Source of the DNA: Clostridium sp.
GTDB taxonomy: Bacteria > Bacillota > Clostridia > Lachnospirales > Lachnospiraceae
DNA: 64,000 nucleotides
Reading direction: 5' to 3'
Assembly: GCA_023664385.1 (NCBI GenBank)
Contig: JAMPFU010000010.1
Span: 1 to 64,000 of the forward strand
Positions within the stretch are counted from its first letter, which is position 1. Each line of letters starts with the position of its first letter. Below the pieces are notes generated by a model. It made no database searches, was not told where the DNA came from, and saw only the letters and a program-made list of their open reading frames with translations. Positions 1 to 6,517 of this stretch are shown here, in pieces. A program made the translations under genes and the position numbers.

Positions 1-33
1 TACAGTTCCCCAATAACAACTATAAGGAGATTT

Positions 34-147
34 ATGGTGAAATCAAATATGTGTGCCGCCACAATATGTAGTGGTGGCTCTGAAGGCGGAAAATACCACT
101 TCCGGGTGGCTCCCAAGCAGGAAACTGGTGGCTCTGAAGCGGGATAA
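34..147 (+). CDS. Short repeat-like ORF, 37 codons, function unknown
   Basis: An ATG at 34 follows AAGGAGA (24-30) and opens a 37-codon frame ending TAA at 145-147. The peptide repeats the motif GGSE(G/A)G, and the DNA repeats GGTGGCTCTGAAG at 73-85 and 127-139. It overlaps, in another frame, the 5' end of the helicase remnant that follows. I do not recognise a family. The repeat structure and its position at the break point of a truncated gene suggest the edge of a mobile or repetitive sequence rather than an ordinary gene. Whether it is translated is open. Confidence 0.35.
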   Translation: MVKSNMCAATICSGGSEGGKYHFRVAPKQETGGSEAG

Positions 148-649
148 TATTCAGTATGCAAATCCAATCAGAAATATGCAAATCGTGATGGATGTGAGAA
201 GCTGTCTGGATGAGAACAGATATCCGATTATACTGACAGAGAGAAAAGAGCATATTGAGCTGCTGGAACGACTGCTTTCCCCGCATGTTAAGGTTTTTAA
301 GTTGTATGGAGGATTAAAAAAGAAGGAACGTGAGGCAACCATGGATGAATTGCTGGGGCTTCCTGAAAATGTGCGAAGGGTAATTATTGCAACAAGCAAA
401 TATATTGGTGAAGGATTTGACTATCCCATTTTGGATACATTGTTTTTGACGCTGCCAATTTCGTGGAGTGGGCGGGTAAAGCAGTATGCAGGACGTTTAC
501 ATAGGGAGTATCACGAGAAAAAAGAGGTTCGTGTATATGATTATCTTGATTCAAAAATTAGTCAGGCGATGAAAATGTACGAAAAACGAAAGAAAGGATA
601 TCGGAGTATGGGGTATGAGATAGTGGAGAAGGATGAAAATAACAAATAA
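53..649 (+). pseudogene. C-terminal fragment of an SF2 helicase
   Basis: The frame opens at a GTG (53) but helicase-like sequence begins only near codon 34. After that the second RecA-like domain of a superfamily 2 helicase is readable: a motif IV-like PIILTERKEH, a motif V-like YIGEGFD and a motif VI-like QYAGRLHR that carries the arginine finger. The first RecA domain (Walker A, DEAD/DEAH box) is absent. In-frame stops lie just upstream (14-16, 23-25) and the first 33 codons read through the GGSEG-type repeat, so this is a 5'-truncated remnant. The sequence resembles helicase parts of large primase-helicase conflict proteins, but with only about 165 informative residues the parent family is uncertain. 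Confidence 0.7.
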
Positions 650-1170
650 ATTAGATAATTCAAATGAAATGCTGCAAATAGCGTTTGTAAGTGTGGCTAT
701 TGATTCAAATAGATATGCTCTATTGCAGAATTGCCGTGGTGTAATGACATTGATGGTGTAGTGGTATTCACTTGTGAATGATATTTTTGTGGAAATATGT
801 ATTACATGCGCATTCCTGCCTTTGTGAAAAGTAATCTAAAAAATGTTTATGCTGTTTAATAGTAACAAAACGGTAGTGGAGAAAATACTAAAAGTATGCT
901 AAAATTTGTTTTAGGTTTTATGCAAAAGAAGAAAAATGATTGAAGCATTGTTAGAGCTTGAAGAAAGAATTGTGTAGATATTGCTTACTACTTAAAGGGC
1001 GAGGTTATCCAATTAAAGTACGAAAAGCAGAAGCTGAAAGGTTAGAATAAGGGATTGCAAGAGAAACTGAATAAAGTGTATGAATTTATGAAAAAGTTTG
1101 TGATTAAAAAAATTGATGCCTGATAAGTTGTTGGCTTGAATTGGTAAAAAGGTTAGGAATGTGAGAGAAA
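650..1170. other. Gene-poor decayed stretch
   Basis: No intact gene is visible on either strand. Short stretches read like broken coding sequence on the plus strand. For example, around 1010-1120 the frames give fragments such as LQEKLNKVYEFMKKFV that resemble the coiled-coil tail of a MobV-type plasmid mobilisation protein, interrupted by stops. This fits a degraded mobile-element segment but is only suggestive. Confidence 0.35.
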
Positions 1171-1208
1171 AAGATGTGATGCAGCAAGTAAATTCTTGCT
1201 GCATCATA
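1171..1208 (-). terminator. Intrinsic terminator of the nuclease gene
   Basis: A perfect 12-bp stem pairs 1177-1188 (TGATGCAGCAAG) with 1195-1206 around a 6-nt loop. Read on the minus strand it is followed by CATCTTTTTCTC. It lies about 20 bp past the stop codon of the minus-strand nuclease gene. Confidence 0.8.
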
Positions 1209-1226
1209 TAATGGTTCATATGTAGT

Positions 1227-1748
1227 TTATAATCCGAGAAAATCTAAAGGAATGCTATTGTAAAAATAGTGGCATCCCATATATTCAATATAATCTAGCG
1301 TGTCGCGATATCGTTTATCCAAAAACCAATCATTAAATATGTATAGAAATTCAACATTAAAATGAATGGGGTTAAATAGTTTTTGATATTCCATTTTTTT
1401 GAAATGACATCCTGGTAATTTTTCATCAACAGAGCCGGAACAATTTTGGAATTTCTTTTCGATAATATAAGCGGTACAGTTTTCAAAATTTATAAAAGCT
1501 TCGTCTGGGCGCCATTCTTTAGAATTATAGTCTTCGTAATAGATGTCCTTTGGATTAAGAAAACATGTATACAGCTTTTTTTGAGGTGTAGACATGCCAA
1601 TTTGTTGTGAACCACGATAGACAATATGGTTGGCAATAGAGTAGCCTGCATTTTGCAAGGCATCATTTAGAGATGTGGTTTGCTCAAAATGTAGCCCATT
1701 TAAGTTAGTTCGAGCACCACCACCGTGAGTATTAGGGTTTCTCGGCAT
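1227..1748 (-). CDS. Putative type II restriction endonuclease, PD-(D/E)XK fold
   Basis: 173 residues. The centre holds RPDEAFINFENCTAYIIEKK, which reads as the PD...(D/E)XK catalytic signature (PD near residue 92, EKK about 15 residues later). The N-terminus has a GGGARTN stretch, and length and composition suit a compact type II nuclease. Known context: in controller-protein restriction systems the nuclease gene follows the C gene in one transcript. That is seen here: only 3 nt separate the upstream regulator from this ATG, and the ribosome site AAGGAGGT lies inside the regulator's last codons. Inference: it cuts DNA that the divergent methyltransferase at 2122 protects. The recognition site cannot be read from the sequence, and I could not assign a named nuclease family. 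Confidence 0.65.
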   Translation of the reverse strand: MPRNPNTHGGGARTNLNGLHFEQTTSLNDALQNAGYSIANHIVYRGSQQIGMSTPQKKLYTCFLNPKDIYYEDYNSKEWRPDEAFINFENCTAYIIEKKFQNCSGSVDEKLPGCHFKKMEYQKLFNPIHFNVEFLYIFNDWFLDKRYRDTLDYIEYMGCHYFYNSIPLDFLGL

Positions 1749-1751
1749 AGG

Positions 1752-1985
1752 TTATACCTCCTTAAAAAATTCACTTATTTCAACATCAAGTACATTTGCA
1801 ATCTGATTTAATACAGATATGGATAAACTTTTATTGCATCCAACAGCTTCAATCTTTGAAAGGTAGCTGATACTAATTTGTGAGCGTTCTGCAAGTTGTG
1901 CTTGTGTCAATTTTGATTTTTCTCGATAGCGTTTAATATTTGTGCCTATAACATTATATAGGTCTGCATCATTCATATGTGACAT
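1752..1985 (-). CDS. XRE-family controller (C) protein of the restriction system
   Basis: 77 residues forming one helix-turn-helix domain: IGTNIKRYREKSKLTQAQLAERS, then ISISYLSKIEAVGCNKSLSI, a standard HTH_3 layout, ending in the usual IANVLDVEISEFF helix. Size and position match controller proteins, which activate their own promoter at low level and repress it at high level so that methylation precedes cutting. Two 15-bp dyads with TTCAC arms lie upstream at 1997-2011 and 2038-2052, placed for this role. A second ATG three codons in (MNDADL) could also start the protein. The last codons carry the ribosome site of the nuclease gene. Confidence 0.8.
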   Translation of the reverse strand: MSHMNDADLYNVIGTNIKRYREKSKLTQAQLAERSQISISYLSKIEAVGCNKSLSISVLNQIANVLDVEISEFFKEV

Positions 1986-1996
1986 ACGATACCTCT

Positions 1997-2011
1997 TTCA
2001 CTATTTGTGAA
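1997..2011. promoter_or_regulatory. Operator-like dyad proximal to the C gene
   Basis: TTCACTATTTGTGAA, arms TTCAC/GTGAA. It lies 11 bp upstream of the C-protein start and just downstream of a minus-strand -10 candidate (GATAAT, plus-strand 2013-2018). Occupancy here would block transcription, the usual repressing site of a C-protein circuit. The centre is 41 bp from the matching dyad at 2038. Confidence 0.65.
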
Positions 2012-2012
2012 T

Positions 2013-2041
2013 ATTATCTCACGGAATAGAAAATAAATTCA
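2013..2041 (-). promoter_or_regulatory. Candidate promoter of the C and nuclease genes, weak -35
   Basis: On the minus strand TGAATT (plus 2036-2041), 17 bp, GATAAT (plus 2013-2018). The poor -35 overlaps the distal dyad at 2038-2052. Promoters of this kind are weak until a bound controller protein recruits RNA polymerase, so the arrangement fits positive autoregulation. Confidence 0.5.
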
Positions 2042-2052
2042 CTTATAGTGAA
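2038..2052. promoter_or_regulatory. Operator-like dyad distal to the C gene
   Basis: TTCACTTATAGTGAA, a perfect 6-bp-arm palindrome (TTCACT/AGTGAA). It overlaps the weak -35 of the C-gene promoter and lies 12 bp upstream of the -35 of the divergent methyltransferase promoter. It could therefore be the activating site for the C gene and also affect the methyltransferase. Confidence 0.65.
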
Positions 2053-2064
2053 AGAAAAGAACAG

Positions 2065-2093
2065 TAGACATTTGGAAAGATATGAGTTAGAAT
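2065..2093 (+). promoter_or_regulatory. Promoter of the divergent methyltransferase gene
   Basis: TAGACA (2065-2070), 17 bp, TAGAAT (2088-2093). About 30 bp downstream comes the ribosome site AGGAGG (2111-2116). It diverges from the C-gene promoter, the standard order for a controlled restriction-modification locus. Confidence 0.6.
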
Positions 2094-2121
2094 AAGAAAA
2101 AATATAGTGGAGGAGGCATGA

Positions 2122-2847
2122 CTTATAAGTTTACAACCAAATAATTTTCAGCTTGAAGCAACGACGGTTTGGTCGTTTCCAGACAGAGGCAGTTGGGCAA
2201 CGCATTCAGGAAAGTATCGAGGAAATTGGTCTCCGTATGTACCAAGAAATTTGATATTGCGCTATTCTAATCCAAGTGATTGGATCTTAGATCAATTTAT
2301 GGGTAGTGGGACAACCTTAGTAGAGGCGAAGCTGCTCAATCGTAATGCAGTAGGTGTTGATATCAATCCACAATCTGTTTCAATCTCTGAAACAAATTTA
2401 CAATTCCAATGTGAAACAAATTCAAAAATATTTATTCGAAATGGAAATGCTGCTGATTTGCATTTTATTAAAGATAGTCGCATTGACTTTATCTGTACAC
2501 ATCCTCCATATGCTAATATCATCAAGTATAGTAAAGGCATTGAAGGTGATATCTCATTGCTTGGTGTGGATGAATTCTTGTCAGAAATGAAGAGTGTGGC
2601 AGAAGAATCCTTTCGAGTGCTGAAGAAGGGAAAAATGTGTGCTGTAATGGTTGGGGATGTAAGAAAATATGGGAAAGTAATTCCATTAGGCTTTCGTATG
2701 ATGGAGTGCTTTTTACAGGCGGGATTTACAAATAAGGAGATTATCATTAAGGAACAGCATAATTGTCGTTCAACAGATTATTGGCAGAGACGGAACAATA
2801 AATTTCTATTGCTGGCACATGAGTATATTTTCGTATTTCTGAAGTGA
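2122..2847 (+). CDS. DNA methyltransferase (N6-adenine or N4-cytosine), start region irregular
   Basis: About 241 residues. The order is a motif X-like part (THSGKYRGNWSPYVPRNLI), the SAM-binding motif I (DQFMGSGTT), then the catalytic motif IV as THPPY, so X-I-IV. This marks an amino-methyltransferase of the DNA MTase superfamily, and by position it is the protecting partner of the nuclease at 1227. The coding frame is clean from 2122 but holds no ATG, GTG or TTG until TTG 2251, which would cut off motif X. AGGAGG (2111-2116) is followed by an ATG at 2118 in a different frame that stops after 8 codons. Either an ATA at 2125 is used or a 1-nt indel separates the ATG from the gene. Activity is therefore uncertain. 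Confidence 0.75.
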   Translation, partial: LISLQPNNFQLEATTVWSFPDRGSWATHSGKYRGNWSPYVPRNLILRYSNPSDWILDQFMGSGTTLVEAKLLNRNAVGVDINPQSVSISETNLQFQCETNSKIFIRNGNAADLHFIKDSRIDFICTHPPYANIIKYSKGIEGDISLLGVDEFLSEMKSVAEESFRVLKKGKMCAVMVGDVRKYGKVIPLGFRMMECFLQAGFTNKEIIIKEQHNCRSTDYWQRRNNKFLLLAHEYIFVFLK

Positions 2848-2951
2848 TTTAATCATAAAGAGAGAAGTTTTGGTTGTTATTTGGCATATTTGTAAGTATA
2901 ATGAATATGTAAAAGGTTATCCTTTTTGGAACGTAGAGAAGAGGAAGCAAA

Positions 2952-3785
2952 ATGAGTAATTCGAGTGTTGCTCCATTTGTGAAATGGGCTGGTGGAAAGC
3001 GTCAGTTGTTACCACAGATAAAAGAGCGTATGCCAGAACAATATAATAATTATTTTGAACCGTTTGTAGGTGGCGGTGCGGTAACATTTGAATTGTTACC
3101 TGCAAATGCTCTGATAAATGACATTAACAAAGCGTTGATTAACACGTATCGGCAGATTCGTAATGTTCCGAAAGTATTTCTAAAAGCTGTAAATAAGTTG
3201 GACGAGGAAATGTGGAAGGATGGTAAGGAATACTATTATTTTCTCAGGGAGCACTACAACGATAAGCTTATGAAAGCGGAATTTGATGTAGAATTGGCTG
3301 CATTATTTGTGTTTATTAATAAGCATTGTTTTAACGGTTTGTATCGTGTGAATGGTAAGGGTTTATTTAATGTTCCTTACAATAATAGCAGAAGAACATC
3401 TGTAGACGATAAAGCAATAATGGCAACATCGGAATATTTAAAAGGCATAACTATTATTGATGGGGATTTTGAGGTCGCCTGTAAAGATGCAAAAAAAGGA
3501 GATTTTGTATTTATAGATAGTCCTTATGCACCGTTGAATCCAACTTCTTTTGAATCTTACACAAAAGAGGGATTTGATATTGAAAGCCACAAGCGGTTGG
3601 CGAAGTTATTTGATAAATTAACTGCCAGAGGATGTTGCTGTATGCTTACAAATCATAATACAGATTTGATAAATGAGTTGTATGGTGGTAAAGGTTATAA
3701 AATAGATATTGTAAGTGTTAAGCGTATGATTAATTCGGATGGCTCCAACAGAGTTGGTGAAGAAGTGATTATATGCAATTATTAG
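2952..3785 (+). CDS. Dam-type DNA adenine methyltransferase (DpnM-like)
   Basis: 277 residues. PFVKWAGGKRQLLPQI at the N-terminus, EPFVGGGAVTFELL (motif I, SAM binding), and FIDSPYAPLNPTSF at the catalytic motif IV are in the order of alpha-class D12/Dam enzymes, which make N6-methyladenine, classically in GATC. The usual catalytic DPPY is DSPY here; the flanking residues are conserved, so loss of activity should not be assumed. GAGGAAG precedes the ATG. It lies 13 bp before a DpnA-like methyltransferase, which is followed by a remnant resembling the DpnII endonuclease, so the locus copies the dpnM-dpnA-dpnB order. GATC as target is inferred from the family. Confidence 0.85.
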   Translation: MSNSSVAPFVKWAGGKRQLLPQIKERMPEQYNNYFEPFVGGGAVTFELLPANALINDINKALINTYRQIRNVPKVFLKAVNKLDEEMWKDGKEYYYFLREHYNDKLMKAEFDVELAALFVFINKHCFNGLYRVNGKGLFNVPYNNSRRTSVDDKAIMATSEYLKGITIIDGDFEVACKDAKKGDFVFIDSPYAPLNPTSFESYTKEGFDIESHKRLAKLFDKLTARGCCCMLTNHNTDLINELYGGKGYKIDIVSVKRMINSDGSNRVGEEVIICNY

Positions 3786-3798
3786 AGGAGCCGAGATA

Positions 3799-4617
3799 AT
3801 GGAGAACCTATTTACAAAGAAAGTGCCATTATATTTCGAGACAGAAGAATCACAGTTGATACTAGGTGATTCCTTTAAAATTCTTACAAAAATGGAATCG
3901 GAAACTGTAGATATGATATTTGCAGACCCACCATACTTTTTAAGTAATGATGGTATTACCTGTCAGGGTGGGAAAATGGTTTCCGTAAATAAAGGCTCAT
4001 GGGATAAGCTTTCGGAAAGTGGAACCAGCGTTGATGAAAAACATAAGTTTAACAGAAAGTGGATTAGGTTATGTAAAAGAGTATTAAAGCCCAATGGCAC
4101 GATTTGGATATCGGGAACATTACACAATATATATTCGATTGGTATGGCATTGGAGCAGGAATGCTTCAAGATAATCAACAACATAACCTGGCAGAAAACA
4201 AATCCACCACCAAACTTAGCATGTCGATGTTTCACACACTCTACGGAAACCATTTTATGGGCAAAGAAGAATGATAAGATGTCTCGGCATTTTTTTGATT
4301 ATCAGAAAATGAAAGAAGAAAATGGCGGCAAGCAAATGAAAGATGTATGGACTGGTGCATTGACGAAACCTTCTGAGAAAACAGAAGGCAAACATCCAAC
4401 ACAGAAACCGGAATATTTGCTTGAAAGAATTGTAGTAGCTTCTACGGAGGAAGGACAGGTTATCTTGGATCCGTTTTGTGGTTCTGGAACTACCGGGGTG
4501 GAGGCTGTACGATTAGGACGTAAATTTATTGGGATAGATGTAAGTGAAGAATATCTGCAGATAAGCAAAAAAAGATTGGAGAAGGTGGCAAATAGAGATG
4601 TTGAAAAAATAGTATAA
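3799..4617 (+). CDS. Beta-class DNA adenine methyltransferase (DpnA-like)
   Basis: 272 residues in beta-class order: ADPPYFLSNDG (motif IV) near residue 41, a middle part with NPPPNLACRCFTHSTETILW, then HPTQKPEYLLERIV and LDPFCGSGTTGVEAVRLG (motifs X and I) near the C-terminus. All key residues are present. In the DpnII system the second methyltransferase, DpnA, has this layout and can methylate single-stranded GATC DNA during uptake; that role is inferred from the pairing with the Dam-type gene 13 bp upstream. AGAGGAG lies just before the ATG. It ends directly at the endonuclease remnant. Confidence 0.85.
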   Translation: MENLFTKKVPLYFETEESQLILGDSFKILTKMESETVDMIFADPPYFLSNDGITCQGGKMVSVNKGSWDKLSESGTSVDEKHKFNRKWIRLCKRVLKPNGTIWISGTLHNIYSIGMALEQECFKIINNITWQKTNPPPNLACRCFTHSTETILWAKKNDKMSRHFFDYQKMKEENGGKQMKDVWTGALTKPSEKTEGKHPTQKPEYLLERIVVASTEEGQVILDPFCGSGTTGVEAVRLGRKFIGIDVSEEYLQISKKRLEKVANRDVEKIV

Positions 4618-4844
4618 AGCATATAGAAGCATTACAATGTGTACCGTTGCTCCTTGCAGTAAGGGGATATGAAATCTATGCACAAGATGAAGATAGTGCA
4701 TTCTTTTATAACTTCAAAAACATGAATTATGGCATGGAACAATACAAGGTATTCATGTGCAGGATGGGATTGTGGAAAAGCGTTTGTCTAATTTTATGGA
4801 ATCTAATATGTGAAGGGATAAGAGATTATGTTTGGAAATTATAA
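4618..4844 (+). pseudogene. Remnant of a DpnII-like (DpnB) restriction endonuclease
   Basis: Reading in frame from 4620, beginning right after the DpnA-like stop, gives CVPLLLAVRGYEIYAQDEDS, then FFYNFKNMNYGMEQYKVFM and CEGIRDYV. This parallels, as I recall it, the DpnII endonuclease segment around VPLLIAKR, FYFDFSKRNYSIEEYTMFL and LVDYV. The first 70 or so residues expected for the family are missing, there is no start codon in place, and the frame ends at TAA 4842-4844 far short of the catalytic C-terminal part. So the nuclease of the Dam/DpnA locus has been lost by deletion, leaving the methyltransferases alone. An alignment with R.DpnII would confirm or refute this. Confidence 0.6.
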
Positions 4845-5007
4845 AAATGATAAGAAACCTATTATTCAGTCAAGTGGCTATAATGGAAGTGAGCCAACAC
4901 GTATATGCCCAAATTGTGGAAAGGAAAAGCCACTCAGTGAATTCGGATTTAGAAATATGGGGGACGGAAATATTAGAAATCAATCATGGTGTAAAAGTTG
5001 TAGGTAA
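4828..5007 (+). CDS. Small zinc-ribbon-like protein, 59 aa
   Basis: ATG 4828 lies 9 nt after AAGGGA (4813-4818); stop at 5005. The peptide has two CxxC knuckles, ICPNCGKEKPLSEFGFR and WCKSC, 28 residues apart. This is the layout of small zinc ribbons found at the N-terminus of HNH nucleases and other phage or mobile-element proteins. It overlaps the tail of the endonuclease remnant by 17 bp. It could be a free DNA-binding micro-protein or the stranded zinc module of a lost larger gene. No function is assigned. Confidence 0.55.
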   Translation: MFGNYKNDKKPIIQSSGYNGSEPTRICPNCGKEKPLSEFGFRNMGDGNIRNQSWCKSCR

Positions 5008-5144
5008 TATTGTATGAGAGATAAAATCGAAGCTTTTGAATAAAATGGAACAAATAAAAAATTTAATTTGAACGAGATTGAATAAACTGTTGCCCCTATA
5101 ATTCTAAGTCGGCAAATATTTTTGTCAAATATATTCCTAAAAGT

Positions 5145-5178
5145 AGCCCATGCAAGTTATCATCTGCATGGGCTTTTA
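5145..5178. terminator. Bidirectional terminator at the end of the solute-binding gene
   Basis: Perfect 10-bp stem AGCCCATGCA (5145-5154) with TGCATGGGCT (5165-5174). TTTT follows on the plus strand and ACTTTT on the minus strand. It lies 8 bp past the end of the minus-strand gene and also closes the island on the plus strand. Confidence 0.8.
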
Positions 5179-5185
5179 ACAACCC

Positions 5186-6502
5186 CTACTCCCCACTAGA
5201 AGAAATCACTTCCTCCTGCAGCTTGTCAAATTCATCCATACATTCCTCTACAGATGAACCGTTTAGTAGCATACGGACAATCTGGCATGTATTGCCCCAT
5301 TGTTCCACTTTCATACCTGCGTTGCTGGCTAACACATAAGTCCCGCTATTAACCAAGTTATTGAGTGGCTGTAGTGCAGGAATGAAATCCACTTCAACAT
5401 TTTTTGAAGGTGATATTACATTATTTGTCTCTGCATAAGCCTGTAGTGCTTCATCGGAAAGCATTACCTCAAGCACAGCCAGCGTATCTTCTAAGTGCTC
5501 GGAATCAGCCACTACCGACAAGCCTGTCATGGACATTACCGGCATCTGTCCATATTCGCTCGGAAAACCGATAACTACCATATTAAAATCAGGATTTCCA
5601 TAAGCTGTTTCAGCATTTGCGGCACCCCAATATGCCATTACAATTGGTGTTTTCTGTGCAAGGAAATCAGGCCCTTCGCCTTCAATTGCTTCATACGTAT
5701 AGGCGGTTTCAGCATCAATATATCCAAGGTCAATCAGCTTCTTTAAAAATGTAAAGCCTTCCCGCATATAATCACTGTATTTGCGTTCTCCACTGTTTAA
5801 TGCTGCAATTTGTTCCTCAGTATTACCGCCATTGTAAAGCTCTGCATATGCCTGTGCAAAAACGAATGTCTCCAGCCACCAGCGGTTCGCTCCAATTGGT
5901 GTCTCTATGCCATTTTCTTTAAATACCCTGCAACATTCCAAAAATTCATCCGGTGTATTCGGCAGTTCAAGTCCATACTGGTCAAACATGTCCTTATTTA
6001 CAAACAGCCCATAAACAACAACCTCCTGTGGTATTCCAACCAGCTTTCCATCTACCGTATTTGCCGTTTTGACAACCTCCCGCAGGTTCTTCACGCAGGA
6101 TAGGTTTGACAAATCCGCCAATCTGCCTTCTTCACCCGTTTTTTGGAGGACGTCAGGATTCAACAGATAAAAATCATCCATGCGGTTTTGGATGCGTTCC
6201 AATGCTACATCATCATAAGATTTTTCCTGATAATCGTTTGCTGTATAGGTAGTATATTCTATGGTTACATTCAATTGTTCTTCCGCCATGATAACGGTTT
6301 TGTCAAATGCCGTCCTTGCAGCGTTTTTAACATCGGGTCTTGAACGCTCCATTGGTACGTACACTGCAATGGTTGTTTTTGTGTCTTCATCTTCTTTCAC
6401 AAGGTTTTCACCAGGCTGTGCTTTTTGTCCACACGATGCCGTCATAAGCATCATTGTCATTGCAAGGAATATTGTTGTAAATTTTTTAATACTGCGTTTC
6501 AT
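5186..6502 (-). CDS. Extracellular solute-binding lipoprotein (ABC type, family 1)
   Basis: 438 residues. The N-terminus MKRSIKKFTTIFLAMTMMLM runs into the lipobox TASC, so the mature protein is lipid-anchored outside the membrane. The body has the two-lobe binding protein pattern (LADLSNLSCVKNL, VDGKLVGIPQEVVVYGLFVN, NPDFNMVVIGFPSE), typical of carbohydrate-type ABC binding proteins. No permease or ATPase gene lies next to it. It starts 15 bp after a hybrid sensor kinase on the same strand, so the two probably share a transcript. Inference: it may present a ligand to the kinase rather than serve transport, or it may serve a transporter encoded elsewhere. Confidence 0.85.
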   Translation of the reverse strand: MKRSIKKFTTIFLAMTMMLMTASCGQKAQPGENLVKEDEDTKTTIAVYVPMERSRPDVKNAARTAFDKTVIMAEEQLNVTIEYTTYTANDYQEKSYDDVALERIQNRMDDFYLLNPDVLQKTGEEGRLADLSNLSCVKNLREVVKTANTVDGKLVGIPQEVVVYGLFVNKDMFDQYGLELPNTPDEFLECCRVFKENGIETPIGANRWWLETFVFAQAYAELYNGGNTEEQIAALNSGERKYSDYMREGFTFLKKLIDLGYIDAETAYTYEAIEGEGPDFLAQKTPIVMAYWGAANAETAYGNPDFNMVVIGFPSEYGQMPVMSMTGLSVVADSEHLEDTLAVLEVMLSDEALQAYAETNNVISPSKNVEVDFIPALQPLNNLVNSGTYVLASNAGMKVEQWGNTCQIVRMLLNGSSVEECMDEFDKLQEEVISSSGE

Positions 6503-6517
6503 GGTTTCTCCTTTCTA

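Noticed and set aside
1010..1130. Mobilisation protein gene
   Set aside because: Short coiled-coil fragments recall MobV tails, but stops break every frame and no start exists.
5008..5144. Continuation of the endonuclease remnant
   Set aside because: No frame gives DpnII-like sequence beyond the zinc-ribbon ORF.
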